From: Vesta saturnalis
Taxonomy: Eukaryota > Arthropoda > Insecta > Coleoptera > Lampyridae
Assembly (NCBI GenBank): GCA_036346205.1
Contig: JARFJB010001983.1
Span: 1,806,501-1,870,500 of the forward strand
Length of the DNA: 64,000 bases
Direction: 5' to 3'
Shown here: piece after piece, positions 22,084 through 32,596 of the stretch
Layout: each line of letters opens with the position of its first letter
How positions within the stretch are numbered: position 1 is the first letter of the stretch
The notes under the pieces: generated by a model
What the model saw: only the letters and a program-made list of their open reading frames with translations
Databases searched by the model: none
What the model was told of the DNA's origin: nothing
Program-made: the position numbers and the translations under genes

Positions 22084-24930
22084 TTCTTTGGTAGTACTTT
22101 TAATGTTAATTTTAGGAGAAAAGGTCACGAGACATTTTTTATTCAGATTTTTCTTGTTTACAACCTAAAAGTATTTTAAGCCCTGCACGGCTTTCGGTTT
22201 CATCTGTATGGGAACGTACTCAATTATTTTAAATGGAACACCCCATAAATTTTAATATTTTTGAAATCCACATTCGATTCTAGGTCAAGTTTGTTAGACC
22301 TGTTTAAATTCTCTCTGAAATTAACATTCGGTAAAAAAATCATAACTGTTCAATGGTTGGCAGCAGAGCAACGGTCACGGAAGAAATAGCAAAAGTCGAC
22401 AATTTTGAATGAAACACCCTGTATATATTTTCATGAATGAACTGCTTTTTGAGTTGTCTTTGTTTTTGGTTAAATATGTCATATCTCAAGTCTGTAGTTT
22501 CCTCGGTAATAACCTTCGTTTGGATTTTTTTTTGCCCAATCTTCAAAATAAAATTAAAGGAAGCAACAAACAATAACATTTCCATCAGATATTTAATTAT
22601 TATTACCTAAATTGTGTTGTTATTTAAAACACCAGGAATGTGAAGAAACAAAAAACGACGGTATTAAAACACGTTATTCAGAGATCATGCTGTTCTTTAG
22701 TCATAAACACATTTAACATAGTTGCCATGTCAATAAGTATAACAACTGCAATACGCAGACGACATATATCGGTTTAATTTCAATTGATTGTCTAAAAGGC
22801 TCAAAATTGAATCGAAAATGTCACGTTTTCCGAATAACGAACTGATTTATATGGTTTTCATTCTCGGCGAATGTTTACGGAACCCCTTATTGGTTACGCG
22901 CGTCTACAACGAGAGGTATCCTGATAGACGCCATCCAGAAATAGCAGCATCTGAAAATCTTCTTGTAAGATTCTTAGCCTCTGGGGGGAGTGTGACATAT
23001 TCAAAACCTTCCCGTGAAGGATCAATCCTGAGTGAGCAGAATAAAGAACTAATAATAACAGCCTTGGTTGAAGATTCAAGAGCTAAGCAAAATGGGGTAA
23101 TTTGAGAAGTTAGCAGGACATCAGTTTGGCGTACTATTAAAATTGTCCATTTTCATCCATACCGGTTTCAAAGGCACCAGAAACTTCTAGGGGATAATCG
23201 TTTAAATCGTTTGAGTTTGTGTGGTTGGGCAAATCAAAAATTAGCCAACGAAAGACTTTTTTAATAATGTTTTATTCACGTACGAATCAATCTTCCAGAA
23301 TGACGGGTTTATGAACAGTCCAACTATCATTATTATTCTGATATAAACTCACATGTGACGAGGGAAGTTGACCATCAGCATAGATGGTCGCTAAACATGG
23401 CCAATCAAAAATTAGCCAACGAAAGATATTTTTTTAATAATGTTTTATTCACGGGTGTTCCAGAATGACGGGTTTATGAACAGTCGCAACTATCATTATT
23501 ATTCTGAAATAAGCTTACGTGTGACGAGGGAAGTTGACCATCAGCATAGATGGTCGCCGTATTTTTTCGATAGACATTTAAACTCTCAGGTTTATTCCGA
23601 TTTTTTGAGGCATCCCTTTGATAATGCGTCAACGCATGTGGTTCCAGCGCCCCTGCCCACTACGCAGTTGGAGTAAGAAACTTCTAAAACGATGAATATC
23701 CTCAAACATGGATTTGACGGGAAGGACCCGTAAATTGGACACCCCGATCAGCTGACATAACTAACCCCGACTTTTTTTCTATGGGGATATGTAAAAGAAC
23801 GTGTATACCAAGAACCGCCTACAACTTTAGACGATGTGAAAAACAGGATACGTGAAGCTTTCAGGTCAATCACGCCTAAAATCTTGGAAGATGTTGACAC
23901 AAGTTTTTAAAATCGTGTAAGGCAGTGTTTACAAAATAATGGTGGATTGTTTGAAGTTATTTTAAATTGATGTTTACTGTTTTGGGTCTTGCACCGTTCG
24001 TTTCTATGTAAGTTGATTTAGTAATGAATGTTGATACATCAGAAAATAATAATAAGTAAATATCTGATGCAAACAGTGTTGTTTGTTGCTTTTTTAATTT
24101 TATTTTGAGGATTAGGCAAAAAATAATTTAAATTAAAGTTGCTATCGCGGAAACTATTAACTTTAGATATAAGACATATTTAATAAAGACCAAAGGCTTA
24201 AAACTTATAAAGCAGTTCATTCGACTTTTGCTATCTCTTCCATGGTCGGCCCTTTTGCAACAAATTTCGTTCAAAATCAGCATATCGATAAAAAAGACTC
24301 TTTTGTTTACGATAATCTCCCATTTCGTTGCTCTGCTGCCAACGATTGAATAGTTATGATTCTTTTACTGAATGTTAACTTCGGAGATAATTTTTTTAAA
24401 ACGTTTGTTTTCTCCTAAGTGAGTGGACTTAAGTAGGTGAAAGGTCAAACAAACTTGGCCTAGAATAAATGTGGATTTCGAAAATATTAAAATTTATGGG
24501 GTATTTCATGTAGTTTTTTCCATTCTAGAACGCATAACAAATTAGAAAAAAAACATTTTTGAAGTTCAAAAAAGCAAATTTTATTTCTGTAACAAAGTAA
24601 TCTGGTGTATAATGAGCCAGCTAATGATCACCGGAGAAAGGAGAAAGGAAAAAACTGATGGATTGAAAAGGTCGCCATTTTGTTATAACTTAATCTACAT
24701 GGGATTTGAATTCCCATTATTAAGAGCTTTCCAACGATGTGCCATATGACCCCCTTTCCATTTAATTTTTTTTTACAAATTGGCGCGTTGCCGCTATCTT
24801 GAGATTTGGTAAAATTTTTCTATGCTAAAACGTGCCCAACAAAAAATAAGAATCGACCCGTGCGAGAGTTTTTTCCAAAAATAATTATTTTGGAAATTAT
24901 GAATTTTGTTCCAGACTTTCGGACCACCTA

Positions 24931-24932
<2 letters not shown>
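22084..24932 (+). mobile_element. Mariner-like element C
   Basis: Inverted arms are 22230-22585 and about 24075-24525, matched by ACCCCATAAATTTTAATATT, ATCATAACTNTTCAATNGTTGGCAGCAGAGCAACG and GAAATCCACAT blocks on opposite strands. The outer ~145 bp (22084-22230) and 24525-24932 do not pair, so the ends are eroded or contain other insertions. Left it abuts element B, right a (TA)n array. The gene lies on the plus strand between the arms. Confidence 0.7.
22818..23970 (+). pseudogene. DUF4817-type mariner-like transposase pseudogene (element C)
   Basis: ATG at 22818 begins MSRFPNNELIYMVFILGECL with the classical DUF4817 layout (RVYNERYPDRRHPE). A second HTH-like region follows (about 23090-23170). 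The first catalytic block reads LFTYESIFQND, so Asp has become Tyr. A 171 bp tandem duplication (23232-23402 and 23403 to about 23560) repeats this block and the REVDHQHRWS motif; in the second copy the acidic codons are deleted. The third block survives as PRSADITNPDFF (about 23740), and the C-terminus as QNNGGLFEVILN ending at 23970. Numerous stops. Confidence 0.75.

Positions 24933-24993
<61 letters not shown>
24933..24993. repeat. (TA)n array
   Basis: Pure TA repeat abutting the 3' end of Penelope-like copy A. Confidence 0.95.
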
Positions 24994-24994
<1 letters not shown>

Positions 24995-25026
24995 TAAAGA
25001 CTAATTAGTGGGATGCAGCCAAAAGG

Positions 25027-25105
25027 TTTAGGGCAGAAAAATAAGACTCTTTTACTTAATTGAGAGCTTTCGAATTCTTTATTCCTTCGTCAGTCAAAAT
25101 TCTAC
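25027..25105 (-). ncRNA. Hammerhead-like ribozyme motif in Penelope pseudo-LTR
   Basis: On the minus strand the motif CTGACGA is followed 15 bases later by GAAA, the two conserved hammerhead core strings (CUGANGA ... GAAA). GAAT/ATTC can form stem II. CTCT/AGAG can form stem III, ending in TC as cleavage site. The sequences outside (AGAATTTTGA and TTATTTTTCT) pair as 3 + 4 bp around a U-rich internal loop, as in stem I. Imperfections: two extra bases before stem II and a bulged G in stem III. Hammerheads in Penelope pseudo-LTRs are known. Other copies here (27880, 29985) carry mutated cores. Confidence 0.45.
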
Positions 25106-25256
25106 AATAGGTATTAAGTTATTATAAGTTATATAAGGTACAAAATCTATAACTTACAGTATGTGAGGTTGCTATTTAAAAACTTGCAAACATTGATAAT
25201 AAAAGATTAATTTTGAAAATATTGAAACATTAATATAATATTTAATGTGATGTAAT

Positions 25257-25720
25257 TTATGATTGACAGTTTGTGTATATACATGGTAACGAAATGGATA
25301 GAGAAATAGAGTTGTTGGAAGTGGACTGTTTTAATTGTTTATTTAACTGACGTTGGTTATCTAAATATAATATGTTTGAATAAATTACATTTAGGTTTTG
25401 AATATCAGTTCTTTTATTCATAGAATTTTCTTCACAATGAATATGAGCCATTTCTAAGAAGGACCTTTTGAACAAATTAGTTTCAATTTCTAGAATTTTG
25501 ATGTTATTAAAGTCAGGAAGGTGTCCTGTTTCATTAGCGTGTTGTGAAAGGGCGCATGCATCTTTTCTGACTTTAATATCACTACGATGGGAGGTTAACC
25601 TATACTTTAAGTTTCTAGATGTCATGCCTATGTATTTTAGATGACAGTTATTACAATCAATTTTGTAAACTACATTAGTTTTATCTTTGGTTTGAATTTT
25701 ATCTTTTAATTTTGAAAGAG
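25257..25720 (-). pseudogene. Penelope GIY-YIG endonuclease domain (copy A)
   Basis: Reading leftward: KTNVVYKIDCNNCHLKYIGM, then TSRNLKYRLTSHRSDIKVRK, LSQHANETGHLPDFNNIKIL and EIETNLFKRSFLEM. It carries the YK-CxxC-KYIGxTxR-LxxRLxxHxxD signature of the endonuclease in canonical Penelope elements, with the HAxxTGHxxDF block downstream. In live elements this domain nicks target DNA to prime reverse transcription. The last ~120 codons are open (25625-25257), the longest open stretch of either copy. Confidence 0.8.
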
Positions 25721-26149
25721 ATTACCAACCTTTTTGTAGGGCGAGGCGCTATTATAATATTTTCTTCTTGCTTTAAAACATTTATAATTTTGGGAGTAAT
25801 TTCTAATGTATGGAAATGATCTATAAATTTTATTAATGTTTTGATTGTTTGAGTTATTATGACTGTCAATATTGTTATCTTTGTTTGTTTGTATGTTAGT
25901 TGTAGAAAAATTAGTTTTTTAAAATTTTGGTGGATAAGAGTTATTAATAAATAGGTCGTATAATTTTTTAAATTATTGTTCCTTAGTGTTGGATGGCAAA
26001 TTTTAGTAATTCTGTTTTTAACATCAATACTATGTTCAGTTTCATTTCTCTGTGTGATGTGAGAAATAATTGATATATCTATTAGAACTGGAAGGTTTGT
26101 TATACCAGTCTAATATTATTGTATTATTTTCAGTTCTGATAAGTTTAGT

Positions 26150-27300
26150 ATCGAGGAAAGGTACACTGTTATTCGTTTCTTTTCTGTTGTGAACTGAATA
26201 TTTGTATTATAGTTATTAAAAACAGTTAAATTTCATTTCAGAATTTTGTGTATGGTACATATGATGTCATCAACATATTTTTAATAAAGGGTAAATTAAA
26301 AGAAAGTAAAGGGATACAATAATCTAATAAATCATCCATGACATACTGTGCTAAGATAGGAGAATTTTAGATCCCATGGGGTTCCAAGTTTTGTAAATAA
26401 AATTGATTTTGGAAAGAAAAATAATTTGTGTTAAAACAAACGTAATAACATCAATAAATGTATTTTATTAAGTGTACAATAATTTGTTATTGTTTCCCAA
26501 TGTTTATGAATGCTTTTATTATTAAATCAAGAGGAATATTAGTGAATAGCGATATTACATCTAAACTAATGATTTTATAATTATTAGGTAATTTATAATC
26601 GTTGATTAAAGTTGAAAAATGAAAAGAATCAGGAATGTAATATGTATTGTCTTGGTTGTAAGCTCTAGTTAAAATATCAGTTAAGAATCGTGTTAATTTG
26701 ATATTAGGAGATTCTATAGAAGATATAATAGGTCTTAATGATAATATTGGTTTATGAATTTTGGTAAAGCATAAAATTTAGGTAATATACCTTGATAGAA
26801 AGTTAAAGTTTTGGCGACTTCATCTGTGATATCGTTTTGATTTTTAATTTAGAGACAAGTTTGTTAGATTTTGTTGAAAGGTAGATGTGGGATCTCTGGG
26901 TATTTTTTATAATAATTTTCATCATTCAATAGGTCTTTAGATAAATTGTAATATTGTTGTTTGTACATGATTACAGTAGTGTTTCCTTTATCAGATTTAG
27001 TAACAATTAGGTCAGGGTGTTTATTGAGGAAGGTTTTAGTTACATGAAACCATTTTTGAAAATAGAAAATTGTTTATGTCTTTATATAAAAGTTTGTGAT
27101 GATATTACTGATTTGTCCACTGTATATATTACGTTTGTTTTGATCATGTATATGTGAAATAGCAAACTCAACATCTGCTAACAATTTTTTATATTAATTT
27201 CATCTTTATTAGGTTGAAGACAAAATTTAGGTCCTAACGATAATAAACTTTTGACTTCATTAGAATTTCAACAGTAGTTAGGTTTTTAACCAATTTTCAT
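26150..27300 (-). pseudogene. Penelope reverse transcriptase (copy A)
   Basis: Frameshifted RT domain. From right to left the reading gives K(A/S)DKGNTTVIMYKQQYY, QGISPKFYALPKIHKP-like, LRPIISSIESPNIKL, the domain around ISLDVISLFTNIPLDLII, and finally IKKYVDDIICI with the two catalytic Asp. These are the classical Penelope/telomerase-like RT blocks. It is the inverted twin of 28100-29250, and the two can be compared base by base to see which lesions are private. Confidence 0.75.
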
Positions 27301-27780
27301 TAATTATGATTTTAAGTTTATTCTTATTTTGTAGATTATTAATTTTAGATAAATTTGAGGATTTAATGGAATGAAATAATCTGTTATAGATAATAGATTG
27401 TTTTCTTTGAATTCGTTTAATATGTGAATTGGAATGATATTAAGTATTTGATTTTCAATCCTTTGTTGATTGATTTGAAAACTATTGATATTACTATGAG
27501 TTACTTTTATTTCTAAGTTTAGTATTTTAGTATTTAACCTTTTGTTTAAATTGTATGCTAGTTGTCACTTCTTCCATCATGAGTTTGTATTAGGTCTTGA
27601 ATTCTTTTGTTCTGTCAGAAATATGTTTTGGTGTTAAAACATTTTTCTACAATGAGAAGAAAAATCTTTCTATTTCGTAAAGATGCAAGTTTGTTGTTGA
27701 TATTAGCCCATTTTTTAGGAGTTGAGTGTATTGAAGTCCGTAGATCTTAGTGATTTCTTGGTAAAACCCCATTCTTATTG

Positions 27781-28094
27781 ATAAATTAAAAATAGTTGTG
27801 GCTGACTATTTAAACACTAAAGACTAATTAGTGGGATGCAGCCAAAAGGTTTAGGCAGAAAAATAAGACTCTTTTACTTAATTGAGAGCTTTAATTCTTT
27901 ATTCCTTCGTCAGTCAAAATTCTACAATAGGTATTAAGTTATTATAAGTTATAAGGTACAAAAATCTATAACTTACAGTATGTGAGGTTGCTATTTAAAA
28001 ACTTGCAAACATTGATAATAAAAGATTAATTTTGAAAATATTGAAACATTAATATAATATTTAATGTGATGTAATTTATGATTGACAGTTTGTT
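27781..28094. repeat. Penelope pseudo-LTR shared by copies A and B
   Basis: On the plus strand 27815-28093 nearly repeats 24993-25270, and it is the inverse of 29820-30110. It therefore serves as upstream direct repeat for minus-strand copy A and as terminal inverted repeat for plus-strand copy B. The flank AATAGTTGTGGCTGACTATT also recurs inverted at 30085-30110. Confidence 0.75.
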
Positions 28095-30107
28095 ATATAC
28101 TAAATCTGATAAAGGAAACACTACTGTAATCATGTACAAACAACAATATTACAATTTATCTAAAGACCTATTGAATGATGAAAATTATTATAAAAAATAC
28201 CCAGAGATCCCACATCTACCTTTCAACAAAATCTAACAAACTTGTCTCTAAATTAAAAATCAAAACGATATCACAGATGAAGTCGCCAAAACTTTAACTT
28301 TCTATCAAGGTATATCACCTAAATTTTATGCTTTACCAAAAATTCATAAACCAATATTATCATTAAGACCTATTATATCTTCTATAGAATCTCCTAATAT
28401 CAAATTAACACGATTCTTAACTGATATTTTAACTAGAGCTTACAACCAAGACAATACATATTACATTCCTGATTCTTTTCATTTTCAACTTTAATCAACG
28501 ATTATAAATTACCTAATAATTATAAAATCATTAGTTTAGATGTAATATCGCTATTCACTAATATTCCTCTTGATTTAATAATAAAAGCATTCATAAACAT
28601 TGAAACAATAACAAATTATTGTACACTTAATAAAAATACATTTATTGATGTTATGACGTTTGTTTTAACACAAATTATTTTTCTTTCCAAAATCAATTTA
28701 TTTACAAAACTTGGAACCCATGGGATCTAAAATTTCTCCTATCTTAGCACAGTATGTCATGGATGATTTATTAGATTATTGTATCCTTACTTTCTTTTAA
28801 TTTACCCTTTATTAAAAAATATGTTGATGACATCATATGTATACCACAAAATTCTGAAAATGAAATTTTAACTGTTTTAATAACTATAATACAAATATTC
28901 AGTTACAACAGAAAAGAAACGAATAACAGTGTATTTCCTCGATACTAAACTTATCAGAACTGAAAATAATACAATAATATTAGACTGGTATAACAAACCT
29001 TCCAGTTCTAATAGATATCAATTATTTCTCATCACACAGAGAAAATGAAACTGAACATAGTATTGATGTTAAAAAACAGAATTACTAAAATTTGCCATCA
29101 ACACTAAGGAACAATAATTTAAAAAATTATACGACCTATTTATTAATAACTCTTATCCACCAAAAATTTTAAAAACTAATTTTTCTACAACTAACATACA
29201 AACAAACAAAGATAACAATATTGAAGTCATAATAATAAACAATCAAAACATTAATAAAATTTATAGATCATTTCATACATTACCGAAATTACTCCCAAAA
29301 TTATAAATGTTTTAAAGCAAGAAGAAAATATTATAATAGCGCCTCGCCCTACAAAAAGGTTGGTAATCTCTTTTCAAAATTAAAAGATAAAATTCAAACC
29401 AAAGATAAAACTAATGTAGTTTACAAAATTGATTGTAATAACTGTCATCTAAAATACATAGGCATGACATCTAGAAACTTAAAGTATAGGTTAACCTCCC
29501 ATCGTAGTGATATTAAAGTCAGAAAAGATGCATCGCTTTCACAACAGTAATGAAACAGGACACCTTCCTGACTTTAATAACATCAAAATTCTAGAAATTG
29601 AAACTAATTTGTTCAAAAGGTCCTTCTTAGAAATGGCTATATTCATTGTGAAGAAAATTTATGAATAAAAGAACTGATATTCAAAACCTAAATGTAATTT
29701 ATTCAAACATATTATATTTAGATAACCAACGTCAGTTAAATAAACAATTAAAACAGTCCACTTCCAACAACTCTATTTCTCTATCCATTTCGTTACCATG
29801 TATATACACAAACTGTCAATCATAAATTACATCACATTAAATATTATATTAATGTTTCAATATTTTCAAAATTAATCTTTTATTATCAATGTTTGCAAGT
29901 TTTTAAATAGCAACCTCACATACTGTAAGTTATAGATTTTTGTACCTTATATAACTTATAATAACTTAATACCTATTGTAGAATTTTGACTGAAGGAAAT
30001 AAAGAATTCAAAGCTCTCAATTAAGTAAAAGAGTCTTATTTTCTGTAAACCTTTTGGTGCATCACTAATTAGTCTTTAGTGTTTAAATAGTCATACAACT
30101 ATTTTTA

Positions 30108-30110
<3 letters not shown>
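28095..30110 (+). mobile_element. Penelope-like retroelement, family 1 copy B (5'-truncated)
   Basis: Plus-strand copy beginning abruptly inside RT at TAAATCTGATAAAGG (28101, the inverse of about 27000) and ending at 30110 next to (TA)n. It spans RT with KYVDD (28811-28845), the endonuclease (29400-29700) and the 3' segment. It is nearly the reverse complement of 24994-27000, with private indels such as the damaged core at 29990 (CTGAAGGAAATAAAG in place of CTGACGAAGGAATAAAG). Confidence 0.8.
28100..29820 (+). pseudogene. Penelope RT plus GIY-YIG polyprotein remnant (copy B)
   Basis: RT reading starts at SDKGNTTVIMYKQQYYNLSK and passes FYQGISPKFYALPKIHKP, LRPIISSIESPNIKLTRFL and FIKKYVDDIICI. 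The endonuclease follows: KTNVVYKIDCNNCHLKYIGM, then TSRNLKYRLTSHRSDIKVRK, HLPDFNNIKILEIETNLF. Multiple stops and frameshifts (for example at 28235, 28495, 28730, 28800, 29545) show it is dead. It lacks the N-terminal part present in copy A. Confidence 0.8.

Positions 30111-30169
<59 letters not shown>
30110..30169. repeat. (TA)n array
   Basis: Pure TA repeat abutting the 3' end of Penelope-like copy B, mirroring the array at 24933. Confidence 0.95.
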
Positions 30170-30173
<4 letters not shown>

Positions 30174-30879
30174 AGATGTTCAGAAAGAGGTAAAGGAAGG
30201 ATCGTACAGTTTGAAGGAAAATTTAGTAATAAAAGGGGTGATTTCAAGCTCGATACATGTGCGAGACATTGATTTTATAGAAATCTGGTTCACGATGTGT
30301 TAAAATAGATGTTTTGTATAATTTAGTCTGAATATCATTTACATAGTTTGGTTTCATCATAAAAAGCATTGTGCTTCCAACAAAGATGTCAAGAATGTTA
30401 AATACACCTATTTTCGTAAAGTCAATTTAGCATTTCATTTTTTTCAATAAAAATCAATTTTTGTAGGGTATTTTGGCAAGTGAACACTTTACAGGTGTTT
30501 AAACATGAATTGTATAGTTAGGATTATGTTAAGGATGTTGTATAATTAGTTTTGGAAAGCAGGAAATGTAGAAATTTAATAAAAGGGTTATCATATAGAC
30601 ATATTAGACAATTTTCGCAAATATTTCGGGAAGCAACTAAGTGACGAACATTATGATTTAAGTTTAACAGCAAGAACAATGTTTAAAACAACTTAGTATA
30701 AAGACATTCATGGTGATATACATTTTTATAATAAAAATTTCAATAAGTGTGTTAGACGAAGAGACTTTTTTAATGCAATAATATATGACTCTATGCATTA
30801 AAAAAGATTAGTGAAAATAATAAAGACAAGCATTACAAACCTCGAACATGACATTTTGTGTGTTAAAAACATTTTTAAA
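30170..30879. other. No gene seen
   Basis: AT-rich, no recognisable motif. It may hold the poorly conserved upstream part of the dispersed repeat that follows. Confidence 0.4.
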
Positions 30880-32536
30880 TATGTGTTATTTCCAATTTTA
30901 GATTTAAGTTTGGTTAGGTTATAATTTCTAGGTTTTTTCCATAATTTTATAGTTTTTTCATATTATTAGGCTTTAATTTTGCTCTTAAAGCAATTAAAAA
31001 GCGCTCTATCACAGTATCTCACTGTTTTTATAAGGATACTTTGCTTTTTACCGCAAAATTGTGTGAAATTTTAGGTAAATCTAGAATATTTTTACATAAA
31101 CTCAAAATTCTTTTAAATTCAATATTTCTAACACTAAAAGTATGTTTTCTTATGTAAAATTGCCTCAGCATTCCGTTTCTGTTATTAGATTAAGTGTAGC
31201 TTGTAAGTTTAAATAGTTAGAAGCATATTCAGCTTAGAGTAAGTGTTTTCGTATATTAATTTTAGGAACCATAGCTTGTTAGGTGTCCTTTTGTTCGAAA
31301 TTATATCTAGTTTTCATTTTTGTTGTTAGTTTTTAGATTCGATAAAGTATAAGAAAGTTATGGCCAAATTTCCGTTTTAGTCCAAATTTGTAAATGTTTC
31401 GACCAATAAGAGCCTTAGTTACTTAGGTAATATGGCTGGAAAAAAATTGAATTTTTACTAACAACCAAAAAGGTATAAAAGGAATTGCTCTGGACTCTCA
31501 AATCTCTCTCTAGTTTTGTTAAAATTTAAAATAAGGTTAAAGCAGTGTTGTGCATTTGTGAAAAAAAAGAGTAGGTTTTCATAACCTGATTAATCCATCG
31601 TAAAGAAAGTTACGTTTTACGAATAAAATAATTCGAGAGCAATTGTTTTTATACCGGCGGTTAAATAAAATAGTTCGGTCTCCGATACCTGCTGATGTTC
31701 GTAAAATAATTATACGAGTTGATTTGTGTTACGTTTTTGTTTTGTTAAGAATTTTTTTTCGTGTTATCGTATTTAATTTAATTTCGTTTCTACCAAATTA
31801 AAAGCATATTTATTTGGTTACTGGTGTTTTATTTCTACGTACAATTCCTTTTAAATAAAATAAATTTGATCCGGTACCTAAAATAAAAGTGATTACAACA
31901 AAAGTTTGGATAACATTTAACAATTCTTTTAAAATCGATAACGATCATTAAGTTTTTAATCTATTTAAATAAAAATTACCAAATTAAAATAAGTGACTGG
32001 AGTGGCCGATTTGGAAAGAAAACATCATTTGCCGTTGGAAGCTGCTGTCTTCGACAATCCAATTACCTGCATCAATTTGGAACTATTTGAAGACATCCAC
32101 CTGTATTGAGGACTGTATATGTGAGTCACATTTTTAGTATATAACCCTATTTTATTTTGGACATTTATTTGAGAAATTTCCTGCAATTCATTATTCATTA
32201 GATATAAGTATTGGTATTTTATTTCAAACAATTACTTGTGTAAACACTTGTAAGGTAATCAAAAATTTCTAAATTAATTTCATTGTTGAACTTAAACAGT
32301 AAATTTCTAAATTATTTGACAATTTTGACATCTCTAAATTCATTCAATCATATTACAACGCATGTGTTGGAGGTAAATTATATACAGAGTAAATTTTATA
32401 CAGTTGTAGAAATTTTATAAAGTGTAAATCTTATACACAAATTCAAATCTAAAGTTAAATTTCCAAACTAAATACTTTTGATCCCTATCCTCTTATTCGA
32501 TTATTTAGTCCAATAATTTAATCAATTTTAATCATT

Positions 32537-32579
<43 letters not shown>
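30880..32579 (+). repeat. Dispersed promoter-bearing repeat, copy 2
   Basis: Diverged counterpart of 950-2873. Matching landmarks: GACCAATAAG at 31401, GGTATAAAAGGAATTGCTCT at 31473 followed by CTCTCTC, CCTATCCTC at about 32485, and ATCATTACAATATATATA at 32530 entering the (TA)n tail. A GTGAGT donor-like site lies at a comparable place in both (2316 and 32119). Left limit uncertain; no long ORF. Confidence 0.5.
31403..31510 (+). promoter_or_regulatory. Putative Pol II promoter in repeat copy 2 (CCAAT, TATA)
   Basis: CCAAT at 31403-31407 and TATAAAA at 31474-31480, then GGAATTGCTCTGGACTCTCA. Spacing equals that in copy 1 within one base. Confidence 0.45.
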
Positions 32580-32583
<4 letters not shown>

Positions 32584-32596
32584 ATTATTATTATTA
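32541..32596. repeat. (TA)n followed by (ATT)n
   Basis: TA repeat from 32541 to about 32578, then ATT units to about 32596. It sits at the junction of the dispersed repeat and a Penelope-like element. Confidence 0.9.

Larger units (their letters stand above)
24994..27780 (-). mobile_element. Penelope-like retroelement, family 1 copy A
   Basis: Minus-strand copy reading from about 27780 to 24994. Order: N-terminal region (27800-27250); reverse transcriptase with a KSDKGNTTVIMYKQQYYNLS-like block (27000-26930) and a KYVDD catalytic motif (about 26260-26285); then the GIY-YIG-type endonuclease (25700-25270). A ~280 bp 3' terminal segment is repeated in direct orientation just upstream at 27815-28093, which matches the pseudo-LTR arrangement of Penelope elements. 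Frameshifts break the coding region. Confidence 0.8.
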
